Assembly: GCF_002964045.1 (NCBI RefSeq)
Contig: NZ_POPB01000343.1
Coordinates: 1 to 45,887 of the forward strand
Direction of reading: 5' to 3'
Source of the DNA: Streptococcus suis
GTDB taxonomy: Bacteria; Bacillota; Bacilli; Lactobacillales; Streptococcaceae
DNA: 45,887 bases
This document shows, piece by piece, positions 10,425-19,423 of the stretch; positions within the stretch are counted from its first letter, which is position 1; each line of letters starts with the position of its first letter. Under the pieces are notes generated by a model. The model saw nothing but the letters and a program-made list of their open reading frames with translations, did no database searches and was not told the DNA's origin. The position numbers and the translations under genes are program-made.

Positions 10425-10482
10425 AGAATGGTCTTTGTGTTATTCTAATACAATTTTATAGTTTTGACAAGAAAGGGGCCAT

Positions 10483-11154
10483 ATGGATTTTAATTGGGAA
10501 GAGTTTTTGGATCCCTACATCCAAACTGTTGGGGAACTAAAAATCAAACTGCGTGGGATTCGCAAACAGTACCGCAAGGCTAATCGTCATTCTCCGATTG
10601 AGTTTGTGACAGGTCGGGTAAAACCGATTGAATCTATCAAAGAGAAGATGGCCCTGCGGCATATCAAGTTGGAAAATCTTGCTCAAGATATGCAGGATAT
10701 TGCTGGACTTCGGATTATGGTTCAATTTGTGGACGATATTGAAGAAGTGCTAGCTATTTTACGAAAACGCAAGGATATGCAAATTATTCATGAGCGGGAT
10801 TATATCAATCATATGAAAGCTTCGGGTTATCGTTCCTATCATGTGGTGATTGAGTATCCGGTGGACACAATTAATGGCAATGTAACGGTTTTAGCAGAAA
10901 TTCAAATCCGTACCCTTTCCATGAATTTTTGGGCGACGATTGAACATTCGCTGAATTATAAGTATAAGGGGAATTTTCCAGAAGAAATCAAGAAACGTTT
11001 AGAAATAACCGCAAAAATTGCCTATGAATTAGACGAGGAGATGCGAAAAATCCGCAACGACATTCAAGAGGCGCAGGCCTTGTTTGACCCTGCTCACCGT
11101 AAGTTGAATGACGGTGTTGGAAATAGTGATGATACAGATGAAGAATACAGGTAG
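10483..11154 (+). CDS. relQ: Small alarmone synthetase RelQ (GTP pyrophosphokinase)
   Basis: The 223-residue cytosolic enzyme transfers pyrophosphate from ATP to GTP/GDP to make (p)ppGpp. It has only the RelA/SpoT synthetase domain. Visible motifs are [13 protein letters not shown] (about 44-56), DIAGLRIMV (about 72-80), [12 protein letters not shown] (about 113-124) and [23 protein letters not shown] (about 136-158). There is no hydrolase or TGS domain. AAGGGG precedes the ATG by 6 bases. The end overlaps nadK by 17 bases, making it the first gene of a relQ-nadK-rluD-pta operon. Confidence 0.95.
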   Translation: MDFNWEEFLDPYIQTVGELKIKLRGIRKQYRKANRHSPIEFVTGRVKPIESIKEKMALRHIKLENLAQDMQDIAGLRIMVQFVDDIEEVLAILRKRKDMQIIHERDYINHMKASGYRSYHVVIEYPVDTINGNVTVLAEIQIRTLSMNFWATIEHSLNYKYKGNFPEEIKKRLEITAKIAYELDEEMRKIRNDIQEAQALFDPAHRKLNDGVGNSDDTDEEYR

Positions 11155-11956
11155 ATTAAAAATCGCTCTGCTCGCTAGCCGAAATCCTCAGAGTGAAGCA
11201 GTGTCCAAAGAATTATGGACGAAATTAAAACAAGCCAATTTTATTTTGACACCCAAAAATCCAGATATCGTCATTTCCATTGGGGGTGATGGTATGCTGT
11301 TGTCAGCCTTTCATAAGTATGAAAAGTTGATTGATCGTGTGCGTTTTGTTGGAATTCACACAGGACATTTGGGATTTTATACAGATTATCGTGACTTTGA
11401 GGTGGACAAATTGATTGAAAATCTCAAGCTTGACAATGGTGCAAGGGTTTCCTATCCAATTTTAAATGTCAAAGTCAAAATGGCAGATGGTCGTGTTGTA
11501 GAGGCGCGTGCCTTAAATGAAGCGACAATCAAGCGTTTATCTAAAACGATGGTGGCAGATATTATCATCAATAATGTTCCCTTCGAACGTTTTCGAGGTG
11601 ACGGAATTTCTGTCTCGACCCCAACTGGTTCAACAGCTTACAACAAGTCTTTAGGCGGCGCGGTCTTGCATCCGACCATTGAAGCCTTGCAAATAGCAGA
11701 AGTGGCTAGTTTGAATAATCGCGTTTATCGCACACTAGGGTCTTCAATTGTTGTTCCCAAAAAAGACAAGATTGTTATTGAACCCAAGCACAGTGATCGC
11801 TATTCAATTGCTGTTGATAATAAGACCTATGTCTATGACAACATTGAAAAAATTGAGTACCAGATTGATCAGTATAAGATTCACTTTGTTGCCACCCCAA
11901 GCCATACTAGTTTTTGGAATCGTGTGAAGGATGCCTTTATTGGAGAGGTGGAATAA
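11138..11956 (+). CDS. nadK: NAD kinase
   Basis: The 272-residue enzyme phosphorylates NAD to [17 protein letters not shown] (about 48-60, with the conserved Asp of GGDG), a central NE and the glycine-rich [18 protein letters not shown] are all present. The ATG at 11138 gives the [13 protein letters not shown] start and length of streptococcal homologues. Earlier in-frame starts at 11108 and 11129 lie inside relQ. The stop overlaps the next ATG (TAATG), a sign of translational coupling. Confidence 0.94.
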   Translation: MKNTGRLKIALLASRNPQSEAVSKELWTKLKQANFILTPKNPDIVISIGGDGMLLSAFHKYEKLIDRVRFVGIHTGHLGFYTDYRDFEVDKLIENLKLDNGARVSYPILNVKVKMADGRVVEARALNEATIKRLSKTMVADIIINNVPFERFRGDGISVSTPTGSTAYNKSLGGAVLHPTIEALQIAEVASLNNRVYRTLGSSIVVPKKDKIVIEPKHSDRYSIAVDNKTYVYDNIEKIEYQIDQYKIHFVATPSHTSFWNRVKDAFIGEVE

Positions 11957-12849
11957 TGCGGTTTGAATTTATTGCGGACCAGCATACTAAAATTAAAACT
12001 TTTTTGAAAAAACATGGTGTTTCAAAAGGTTTGTTGGCCAAAATCAAGTACACAGGCGGCAATATTTGGGTCAATGATATTGAACGCAATGCAACTTACT
12101 TGCTAGATATTGGAGATAGGGTTACAATTGACATACCAGCTGAGGAGGATTTAACGGGAAGTTTGAAACCGATTTCTTATCCGCTGGATATCGTCTATGA
12201 AGATGACCATTTTCTAGCGATCAATAAGCCGGTTGGATATGCTTCTATTCCGTCAGCTCTGCATTCCTCCACTATTGCTAATTTTGTGAAAGGTTACCTT
12301 GTAGAGCAAAACTACGAAAATAAGCAGGTCCATATCGTAACGCGTTTGGATAGGGATACTTCGGGTATCATGCTATTCGCCAAACATGGCTATGCTCATG
12401 CTCGACTTGATAAGCAGTTGCAGGAAAAACTCATTCACAAACGCTATTATGCTCTAGTTAAGGGGGATGGTGTTTTGGAAGAAGAGGGGGATATTATTGC
12501 ACCGATTGGTCGTCCAGAAGATAGTATTATTACTCGATGTGTGACCAAGACTGGAAAATATGCCCATACCTCCTATCGTGTAGTGGAGTCTTGGGATGAT
12601 ATTCATCTAGTGGATATTCAGTTGCACACTGGCAGAACGCACCAGATTCGTGTTCATTTTTCGCATATTGGTTTCCCGCTTTTGGGGGACGATATGTATG
12701 GTGGAAGCTTGGATTGTGGAATAGAACGTCAAGCCTTGCATTGTCATAACTTGGCCTTTGACAATCCTTTCTCAGCCAAAAGGATTGACTTGGAAGCAAA
12801 GCTTCCAGACGATTTTCAGGCTGTTATCAATTTGTTAACTAATAAATAA
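11956..12849 (+). CDS. RluA/RluD-family pseudouridine synthase
   Basis: The 297-residue protein isomerises uridine in rRNA or tRNA. An S4-like RNA-binding N-terminus (about 10-65) precedes the catalytic domain with RLDRDTSGIMLFAK (catalytic Asp in RLDRDTSG) and the C-terminal HTGRTHQIRVHFSHIGFPLLGD motif. The ATG overlaps the nadK stop and has GGAGAGG upstream. The exact RNA target cannot be assigned; operon position matches the gene usually labelled rluD in streptococci. Confidence 0.9.
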   Translation: MRFEFIADQHTKIKTFLKKHGVSKGLLAKIKYTGGNIWVNDIERNATYLLDIGDRVTIDIPAEEDLTGSLKPISYPLDIVYEDDHFLAINKPVGYASIPSALHSSTIANFVKGYLVEQNYENKQVHIVTRLDRDTSGIMLFAKHGYAHARLDKQLQEKLIHKRYYALVKGDGVLEEEGDIIAPIGRPEDSIITRCVTKTGKYAHTSYRVVESWDDIHLVDIQLHTGRTHQIRVHFSHIGFPLLGDDMYGGSLDCGIERQALHCHNLAFDNPFSAKRIDLEAKLPDDFQAVINLLTNK

Positions 12850-12869
12850 TATTTTAAAGGAGAATTTTC

Positions 12870-13853
12870 ATGGAAATTCGGAATTTATTTGGTGAAATGA
12901 AGCAAAAAATCGTAGGTAAAAAGCTGCGAATTGTTTTCCCAGAAGGTACAGATGAGCGCGTTGTACGTGCAGCGGCTCGTTTGAAATTTGAAGGTTTGGT
13001 GGAGCCAATCATTCTTGGTGTACCAGAGGATGTTCACAATTTGTTGACTGACTTTGGATTTTCAAACCCAGGGATTACTGTAATTGACCCAAATAATTAC
13101 GCAAACTTTGATGCTATGAAGCATGAATTTGTTACCCTTCGTAAAGGTAAAGTTGATGAGGGACAAGCGGATGAAATCTTGCGTGATGTCAATTATTTTG
13201 GTGTTATGTTGGTGCAAATGGGCTTGGCAGAAGGAATGGTATCAGGAGCTATCCACTCTACAGCTGATACGGTACGTCCTGCCCTTCAAATCATTAAAAC
13301 CAAGCCTGGTGTTAAACGCACTTCAGGTGTCTTCTTGATGGTTAAAGACCAACATAAATTTGTCTTTGGTGACTGTGCCATTAATATTGAGCCAGATGCT
13401 GAAACCTTGGCTGAGATTGCTATCCAATCTGCAGAAACTGCAAAAACTTTTGGTATCGATCCAAAGGTAGCAATGATTTCCTATTCAACTAAGGGATCTG
13501 GTTCTGGACCGCGTGTAGACAAGGTTGTTGAGGCTACTCGACTTGCCCAAGAACTCCGTCCAGATCTTTTGATAGATGGTGAATTGCAAATGGATGCGGC
13601 TTTAGTACCTGATACAGCTCGTTTGAAAGCACCAGGTAGCCCAGTAGCAGGTCAAGCCAATGTCTTTATCTTCCCGGCTATTGAAGCAGGTAACATCACT
13701 TATAAAGTTGTTGAGCGTCTTGGTGGCTACGAAGCAGTTGGTCCAGTCTTGCAAGGTTTGAACAAACCGGTTAATGACCTGTCACGTGGATGTAGTTCTG
13801 AAGATGTCTACAAATTAGGTATTATCACCGCAGCTCAATCCTTAGCAGACTAA
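12870..13853 (+). CDS. pta: Phosphate acetyltransferase
   Basis: The 327-residue enzyme interconverts acetyl-CoA and acetyl phosphate, linking pyruvate metabolism to acetate kinase and ATP. The FPEGTDERVVRAA start region, the GMVSGAIHSTADTVRPALQI segment and the C-terminal NVFIFPAIEAGNITYKV motif are diagnostic. It is the short form without the N-terminal regulatory domain. AAGGAG lies 8 bases before the ATG. It closes the relQ operon, although no terminator separates it from the ABC genes 8 bases on. Confidence 0.96.
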   Translation: MEIRNLFGEMKQKIVGKKLRIVFPEGTDERVVRAAARLKFEGLVEPIILGVPEDVHNLLTDFGFSNPGITVIDPNNYANFDAMKHEFVTLRKGKVDEGQADEILRDVNYFGVMLVQMGLAEGMVSGAIHSTADTVRPALQIIKTKPGVKRTSGVFLMVKDQHKFVFGDCAINIEPDAETLAEIAIQSAETAKTFGIDPKVAMISYSTKGSGSGPRVDKVVEATRLAQELRPDLLIDGELQMDAALVPDTARLKAPGSPVAGQANVFIFPAIEAGNITYKVVERLGGYEAVGPVLQGLNKPVNDLSRGCSSEDVYKLGIITAAQSLAD

Positions 13854-13861
13854 TTTATATC

Positions 13862-15598
13862 ATGAAATCTCTATTTCGATATTTTAAATCTTATAAGAAA
13901 GAATCAATATTAGGTCCAATTTTCAAGTTATTAGAGGCTAGCTTTGAGCTTCTTGTTCCATTGATTATTGCCTATATCGTTGATACAATTATTCCAAATG
14001 GCAACCGGGGAGACCTGGTTGCTATGCTTTTATTGTTAGTCGGTCTTGCTCTTGTTGGAATTATTGTCTCGCTGACAGCGCAATATTTTTCTGCTAAAGC
14101 AGCAGTTGGCGTAACTAAGGAACTTACCAATGATTTGTATAAGAAAGTCCTATCGCTTCCAAAATCTAGTCGAGATATTCTTTCCTCCTCTAGTTTACTG
14201 AATCGACTGTCAAGTGATACATTACAGATTCAAACGGGAATCAATACTTTTTTGCGCTTGTTCTTACGGGCTCCCATTGTAGTATTTGGTTCTCTGATCA
14301 TGTCCTTCTATATTAGTCCGACTTTATCTGTTTATTTTCTAGGTATGATTGTCCTTTTACTTGTTATTGTGGCAGGGATTTCAGTCATGACCAGCCGTAT
14401 TTACCAAACTATTCGAAAGGAATTAGATGGTTTGGTGGGGCAGGTAAGAGAAACGGTAACTGGTTGGAGAGTGATTCGTGCTTTTGGGCAGAGAGAGCGG
14501 GAAATCAAGACATTTCAAGGCATAAATCAACGATATAAGAAGCAACAGTTAGAGGCTGGTTTTTGGTCTAGTCTTTTATCGCCATTAACCTTTCTGGTTG
14601 TAAATGGTACCCTGCTCATTCTTATCTGGCAGGGAAATATAGCTATTTCGCACAATTTGTTAGAACAGGGAATGTTGGTCGCTCTCATCAACTACCTTCT
14701 TCAAATTTTGGTTGAGCTAGTTAAGATGATTATGGTCGTGTCTACACTTAACCAGACCTACATCTCGGCCCAACGCATTCAAGAGGTTTTCGATCAAGAA
14801 TCTGAGAATGTGGAAGCTGATTTGCCTGTGGTTAAAAGTAGGGATAAAGACTTGGTTTTCTCAGTTCATGACCTTACATTTGCTTACCCTAACTCAGCTG
14901 AAGAATCATTGTCGGGTATTGATTTTGAACTGCGCAAGGGGCAATTCATGGGAATTATTGGAGGAACTGGATCAGGGAAGTCTAGTCTAGTAGATTTATT
15001 GCAGGCACTCTATTCTTTACCAAGCAACCAACTCTCTATCTATATTGATGGACAAAGTCCTAAGAATTTAAAAGAGTGGCGGCAGCAAATTGCCATAGTT
15101 CCGCAACAGGCTCAGCTTTTTGCTGGAACTATTCGTTCTAATCTATCTTTGGGCTTAGAAAGTGTATCAGACAATGATTTGTGGGCGGCGCTAGAAATTG
15201 CCCAGGCTAAATCCTTCATTGAAGATAAGGGGGGCTTGGATAGCCCTGTAGAAGCCTTTGGGAAGAATTTTTCTGGTGGGCAACGTCAACGCTTGACCAT
15301 TGCACGCGCTATTTTGCAGAAAGCACCGATTTTGATTTTAGATGATGCGACCTCTGCCTTGGATTACCTAACAGAAAGTCGTTTATTGGCTTCAATTCGT
15401 CGTGAATTGCCAGAGCAAACCTTAATAATGGTGTCGCAGAGGACTAATAGTTTACGGGTAGCTGATCAGATTTTAGTCTTGGATCAAGGGCGTCAAGTTG
15501 GACTTGGTCGCCATGAGGACTTGCTGAGAAGCTCTGCTATTTACCAAGAAATCGATCAATCACAACATAGGGAGGAGGGCAGCCATGAAGCAATCTAG
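13862..15598 (+). CDS. ABC exporter half-transporter, degenerate-site subunit
   Basis: The 578-residue protein has a six-helix exporter domain (about 1-310) fused to an ATPase. Walker A GGTGSGKSS is near 367 and the canonical signature FSGGQ near 470. The Walker B end is LILDDATSALD, with Asp in place of the catalytic Glu, and the switch is VSQRT, with Gln in place of His. These are the hallmarks of the inactive-site half of heterodimeric exporters such as BmrCD or PatAB. No ribosome binding site is seen before the ATG, so coupling to pta is possible. It overlaps its partner by 14 bases. Substrate unknown. Confidence 0.93.
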   Translation: MKSLFRYFKSYKKESILGPIFKLLEASFELLVPLIIAYIVDTIIPNGNRGDLVAMLLLLVGLALVGIIVSLTAQYFSAKAAVGVTKELTNDLYKKVLSLPKSSRDILSSSSLLNRLSSDTLQIQTGINTFLRLFLRAPIVVFGSLIMSFYISPTLSVYFLGMIVLLLVIVAGISVMTSRIYQTIRKELDGLVGQVRETVTGWRVIRAFGQREREIKTFQGINQRYKKQQLEAGFWSSLLSPLTFLVVNGTLLILIWQGNIAISHNLLEQGMLVALINYLLQILVELVKMIMVVSTLNQTYISAQRIQEVFDQESENVEADLPVVKSRDKDLVFSVHDLTFAYPNSAEESLSGIDFELRKGQFMGIIGGTGSGKSSLVDLLQALYSLPSNQLSIYIDGQSPKNLKEWRQQIAIVPQQAQLFAGTIRSNLSLGLESVSDNDLWAALEIAQAKSFIEDKGGLDSPVEAFGKNFSGGQRQRLTIARAILQKAPILILDDATSALDYLTESRLLASIRRELPEQTLIMVSQRTNSLRVADQILVLDQGRQVGLGRHEDLLRSSAIYQEIDQSQHREEGSHEAI

Positions 15599-17327
15599 TT
15601 TTAAGGCACTGGTCAAACTGGTTTTCAAACAGCCTCTCAGAATGTCCTTGATGATGGTGGGAAGTTTAGCGCAAGTGCTTCTGACAGTTTATCTACCGAT
15701 CTTGATAGGTCAGGCAGTCGATGCAGTTTTGATAGCAGACAGTCAGGTCTTGCTTGGTATTCTAGGCAAAATGGTTATGGTTATCTTGCTTAATACGCTG
15801 GTGCAATGGTATCTCCCGCTCGTAACCAATCGCTTGGTTTATGGAATGGTGGCTGATTTGCGGGAACAGGTCTATGTGAAGCTGCACCATATGCCCCTAG
15901 CTTATTTAGACCGTCAATCAGTCGGCGATTTAGTAGCGCGATTTTCAAGTGATAGTGAGCAATTAACAAATGGTCTCTTGATGATTTTCAATCAATTTTT
16001 CATTGGTATCTTGACCATTTTCCTAACCATTTTTACTATGGCCAGACTGGACATGACCATGATGTTGGTCGTTGTGGCTCTGACCCCTCTTTCTCTGCTT
16101 GTGGCACGCTATATTGCTAAGAAATCCTATGGTTATTATAGAAAGCAAACTCAGGCGCGTGGCCAGCAGTCCCAGTTGCTTGAGGAATCAATTAGTCAAT
16201 TGACACTGGTTCAATCTTTCAATGCTCAAGAGCAATTTACGAAGCATTTTCAGGTCGTCAATGACCAGTATGCGACTTACTCCCAACAGGCTATCTTTGC
16301 CTCTTCAACGGTCAATCCTAGCACTCGCTTTGTCAATGCCCTTATTTATGCCTTACTAGCTGGACTTGGTGCGCTGAGAATTATGGCAGTGAATTTTACA
16401 GTGGGATCGCTGACAACCTTCCTCAATTATGCCAGTCAGTACAGCAAGCCGTTTAATGATATTTCCTCGGTCCTATCGGAATTGCAGAGCGCCTTAGCGT
16501 GTGCAGACAGGCTCTTTGTTGTTTTGGCTCAAGATAGCATTGACGATTTTGCTGAGCGGAAAATTGATTCCGAGGAGCTGAAGGGAGCTATTTCCTTTGA
16601 AAATGTCTCTTTCTCCTATAGCTCTGACCGTACTCTGATAGAACAGTTAAACATTGATGTCAAATCTGGTCAAAAGGTAGCCATTGTTGGGCCAACAGGA
16701 GCAGGAAAATCTACCATGATAAACCTTCTCATGCGTTTCTACGATGTAACGGCTGGTCAAATTGTTTTAGATGGGGTTCCGATTAGCCAGTATAGTCGTG
16801 AAGATCTTCGTAGACAGATTGGGATGGTCTTACAGGAAACCTGGATCAAGTCTGGCACCATTCATGATAATATTGCCTATGGCTATCCAAATGCCACGCG
16901 GGAATTAGTCATTGAGGCAGCTAAGGCAGCCAATGCAGACTTCTTTATTCGTCAGCTTCCACAGGGGTATGATACGGTTTTAGCAGATGGAGGTGCCTCC
17001 TTATCCCAAGGGCAACGTCAACTCTTATCTATTGCGCGTGTTTTTGTCAAAATACCTAAAATACTGATTCTAGACGAGGCAACTTCCTCTATTGATACAC
17101 GGACAGAGATGTTGGTTCAGGAGGCGTTTGCTAAACTAATGGAGGGACGGACTAGCTTTATCATTGCCCATCGCCTATCAACCATTCAATCGGCCGACTT
17201 GATTTTGGTCATGGTAGACGGAAAAATTGTTGAGCAAGGGAATCATGAAGAATTGATGGCTGAACAAGGTGTTTATTATCAAATGCAAACCAGTCAGCAG
17301 ACAGAGGAGGATGAACGTGTTAGATAA
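15585..17327 (+). CDS. ABC exporter half-transporter, catalytic subunit
   Basis: The 580-residue partner also has a six-helix exporter domain and an ATPase. It carries a canonical Walker A (GPTGAGKST near 371-379), Walker B LILDEATSSID with catalytic Glu, and switch IIAHRLST. Its signature reads SLSQGQ instead of LSGGQ. Paired with the upstream subunit this gives one consensus and one degenerate ATP site. AGGAGG precedes the ATG inside the upstream gene. A drug or lipid export role is likely for the family, but the substrate is not visible. No MarR regulator is adjacent, so it is probably not the S. suis satAB locus. Confidence 0.93.
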   Translation: MKQSSFKALVKLVFKQPLRMSLMMVGSLAQVLLTVYLPILIGQAVDAVLIADSQVLLGILGKMVMVILLNTLVQWYLPLVTNRLVYGMVADLREQVYVKLHHMPLAYLDRQSVGDLVARFSSDSEQLTNGLLMIFNQFFIGILTIFLTIFTMARLDMTMMLVVVALTPLSLLVARYIAKKSYGYYRKQTQARGQQSQLLEESISQLTLVQSFNAQEQFTKHFQVVNDQYATYSQQAIFASSTVNPSTRFVNALIYALLAGLGALRIMAVNFTVGSLTTFLNYASQYSKPFNDISSVLSELQSALACADRLFVVLAQDSIDDFAERKIDSEELKGAISFENVSFSYSSDRTLIEQLNIDVKSGQKVAIVGPTGAGKSTMINLLMRFYDVTAGQIVLDGVPISQYSREDLRRQIGMVLQETWIKSGTIHDNIAYGYPNATRELVIEAAKAANADFFIRQLPQGYDTVLADGGASLSQGQRQLLSIARVFVKIPKILILDEATSSIDTRTEMLVQEAFAKLMEGRTSFIIAHRLSTIQSADLILVMVDGKIVEQGNHEELMAEQGVYYQMQTSQQTEEDERVR

Positions 17328-17703
17328 ATTAAAATTAAAGCCAATCACTGTCTTGGACGATTACAGTGCTGAAATCATCAATGAACATCAAGTTTTATTA
17401 AAAACTAGGGTTACTGAAAAATCGCTTAATCCCTATGGTATGGCACACGGAGGTTATCTATTTACACTTACTGATTCAGTTGCAGGATTAACGATTGTGG
17501 CCCAGGGCTCATATGCAGTAACCTTGCAATCCAATATTCATTATATGAAAGCAGCAAAACCTGGAGATAACTTATCGGTAATTGGACATTGTACACACGA
17601 TGGAAGTCGGACAAAAGTAGTAGAAGTAAAGATAGAAAATCAAGATGGAAAATCAATCGCTTCAGCTAATTTTACCATGTTTGTAACAGGCAAAGCGGAA
17701 TAA
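17317..17703 (+). CDS. PaaI-type hotdog-fold thioesterase
   Basis: The roughly 128-residue protein has the hotdog thioesterase motif NPYGMAHGGYLFTLTDSVAGL, with the AHGG turn and the Asp used in catalysis. Related enzymes hydrolyse acyl-CoA esters; the substrate here is unknown. Start choice: AGGAGG (17305-17310) touches the ATG at 17311 but lies 6 bases before the GTG at 17317, so GTG is the better start. The start overlaps the end of the ABC gene, so it probably shares that operon. Confidence 0.87.
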   Translation: MLDKLKLKPITVLDDYSAEIINEHQVLLKTRVTEKSLNPYGMAHGGYLFTLTDSVAGLTIVAQGSYAVTLQSNIHYMKAAKPGDNLSVIGHCTHDGSRTKVVEVKIENQDGKSIASANFTMFVTGKAE

Positions 17704-17747
17704 ATAGTTTAAGGGAGTTGGTGAAAGCTAGCTCTCTTTCTTTGTGT

Positions 17748-17753
17748 TATACT
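17748..17753 (+). promoter_or_regulatory. mutY -10 element, predicted leaderless start
   Basis: TATACT is followed 7 bases later by the ATG at 17760, so transcription would begin at or next to the start codon. No ribosome site precedes that ATG. Confidence 0.55.
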
Positions 17754-17759
17754 AGATGT

Positions 17760-18911
17760 ATGTTAGATTTGAAAGAATATGGAATCCAAATGTGGCCAGA
17801 AGAAAAAATCATCTCTTTCCGAAAATCTCTTTTAGACTGGTATGATACCAATAAACGCGACTTACCTTGGAGAAGAACAAGGGATCCCTATGCCATTTGG
17901 GTGTCAGAAATCATGCTCCAACAGACAAGAGTAGACACGGTCATTCCTTTCTATGAACGTTTTTTGCATCACTTGCCTACGATTAGAGATTTAGCACAGG
18001 CACCCGAGGAGGCTATTCTCAAACTCTGGGAGGGACTGGGCTATTATTCACGTGTTCGAAATATGCAAAAGGCTGCTCAGCAAATGGTCGAAGATTTTAA
18101 TGGACAATTTCCAACCAAGCATGCAGAAATTTCTAGTTTAAAAGGTATCGGTCCTTATACCGCGGGTGCAATTTCAAGCATTGCTTTTGATTTGCCAGAG
18201 CCAGCAGTAGACGGCAATGTCATGCGGGTTCTTAGTCGATTATTTGAGGTTAATTACGATATTGGTATTCCCAGCAACCGCAAGATTTTTCAAGCAATGA
18301 TGGAAATCTTGATAGACCCTGACAGACCTGGAGATTTCAACCAAGCCTTGATGGATTTGGGGTCGGATATTGAATCACCAGTCAATCCTCGTCCTCAAGA
18401 TAGCCCTGTCAAAGACTTTAGTGCTGCCTATTTAAACGGAACCATGGATAAGTACCCTATCAAAGCACCAAAGAAAAAGCCGATTCCCGTGGCCTATCAG
18501 GGCTTTATTATCCGCAATAAAGATAATCAATTTTTATTGGAAAAAAATAATGAAGCAGGGCTCTTATCAGGTTTTTGGTCTTTTCCGCTTTTGGAAAAAG
18601 GGGTTGTTGTTGACAAACAAGTTTCACTCTTTGAAGTAGCAGAAGAACCTGTTCAGCCAGATACTCGGCAGAGCTTTACAGAAGATTACGGCATGACTGT
18701 TGATTGGCAAGATGAAGAATTTGCTCCCGTACAACACATCTTTAGCCACCGTAAATGGCAGATTGACTTGGTTGAAGGCATGGCAGATACGACCAAGTTT
18801 TCAGTTTCAAAAGAAGTAAAATGGGTCTCTGTAGAAGATTTTCCTAAATATCCATTTGCAAAACCACAACAAAAAATGTGGGAAGCCTATATTAAAGCAA
18901 AAAAATTGTGA
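17760..18911 (+). CDS. mutY: A/G-specific adenine glycosylase MutY lacking Fe-S cysteines
   Basis: The 383-residue protein removes adenine mispaired with 8-oxoguanine. Catalytic Glu50 lies in SEIMLQQTRVDTV, the helix-hairpin-helix is LKGIGPYTAGAIS (about 127-139), and catalytic Asp151 lies in AVDGNVMRV. The usual four cysteines of the [4Fe-4S] loop are absent: after LGSDIE come SPVNPRPQDSPVKDF residues without Cys. A NUDIX-like C-terminal domain (about 245-383) recognises 8-oxoG. The ATG at 17760 gives the MLDLKEYGI start of pneumococcal MutY. A TATACT -10 sits just upstream, implying a leaderless mRNA. Confidence 0.93.
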   Translation: MLDLKEYGIQMWPEEKIISFRKSLLDWYDTNKRDLPWRRTRDPYAIWVSEIMLQQTRVDTVIPFYERFLHHLPTIRDLAQAPEEAILKLWEGLGYYSRVRNMQKAAQQMVEDFNGQFPTKHAEISSLKGIGPYTAGAISSIAFDLPEPAVDGNVMRVLSRLFEVNYDIGIPSNRKIFQAMMEILIDPDRPGDFNQALMDLGSDIESPVNPRPQDSPVKDFSAAYLNGTMDKYPIKAPKKKPIPVAYQGFIIRNKDNQFLLEKNNEAGLLSGFWSFPLLEKGVVVDKQVSLFEVAEEPVQPDTRQSFTEDYGMTVDWQDEEFAPVQHIFSHRKWQIDLVEGMADTTKFSVSKEVKWVSVEDFPKYPFAKPQQKMWEAYIKAKKL

Positions 18912-18928
18912 TTGGAGCACATAATTAT

Positions 18929-18957
18929 TTGAAAGCGTTTTATAATAGTGGTATAAT
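18929..18957 (+). promoter_or_regulatory. Strong promoter ahead of a non-coding region
   Basis: TTGAAA (18929-18934), a 17-base spacer and TATAAT (18952-18957) form a near-consensus promoter. No protein gene follows on this strand for almost 1.5 kb. A cre-like sequence (TTGAAAGCGTTTTAT, one mismatch to the 15-base consensus) overlaps the -35. Confidence 0.75.
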
Positions 18958-18963
18958 GTAACT

Positions 18964-19365
18964 GAAAAGAGATGAAGAGTGATGTGGAACGCCATCCGAT
19001 CAATTGAAAGGAGTATTTAGCGTTCTTTGAGCAGTACATACTACTAGTGATTTTGCTCCGTAAGGCAAGGTTGCTATTAGGGGAAAAGTCCATTATCCCT
19101 GTTTCATATCAATTTGTGATATCTGTTGCCAAATGCATAGCATAACTTACAATTAGCCTTGCTACCCAGTTCACTCAAAAGTAGGCTAAGATTATTCGTG
19201 TCGTAACAACTTGGTGTTCAAATATTTGAACCACACCTAAGAAAATCACAAAAACCTCTAGCGATTTTCATCGTATATAAGCAATCTCCACACTTTAGAC
19301 AAATAGTAAGAGGACAAACAATGACATAAGGGTAGCAGAATAATTATTTAATCATTTAATTATTG
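18964..19365 (+). ncRNA. Candidate structured non-coding RNA, unidentified
   Basis: Downstream of the 18929 promoter there is no credible gene but many paired segments: GAACGC/GCGTTC (18987-18992 with 19020-19025), AGGG/CCCT (19079-19082 with 19097-19100), ATATCA/TGATAT (19106-19111 with 19117-19122), TTAGCC+TAC with GTAGGCTAA (19153-19165 with 19181-19189), the palindrome TTCAAATATTTGAA (19217-19230) and GAAAATC/GATTTTC (19241-19247 with 19263-19269). TGTGGA (18983) could close the fold with TCCACA (19287). An A/T-only stem lies at 19339-19364. It is not recognisable as tmRNA, RNase P RNA, a T-box or a riboswitch I know. The 3' end is uncertain and may be the terminator at 19396. Confidence 0.5.
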
Positions 19366-19395
19366 TCAATTTGCTGATAATGGGCTTTTCTGATT

Positions 19396-19423
19396 TTAAA
19401 AAGGAGACAAATGTCTCCTTTTA
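19396..19423. terminator. Bidirectional terminator between RNA region and repressor gene
   Basis: Stem AAAAGGAGAC / GTCTCCTTTT with A and T runs on both sides lies at the end of the minus-strand repressor gene. Confidence 0.8.

Noticed and set aside
13862..17327. Identification of the ABC pair as satAB
   Set aside because: No MarR-type regulator is adjacent, and the context is pta plus a thioesterase.
19079..19100. GGGGAAAAGTCC resemblance to the RNase P RNA core (GAGGAAAGTCC)
   Set aside because: The other conserved RNase P blocks are absent and the motif sits inside a local hairpin.
18964..19365. T-box, tmRNA or known riboswitch
   Set aside because: No TGGNACCGCG T-box sequence, no tmRNA ends, and no downstream gene on the same strand to regulate.
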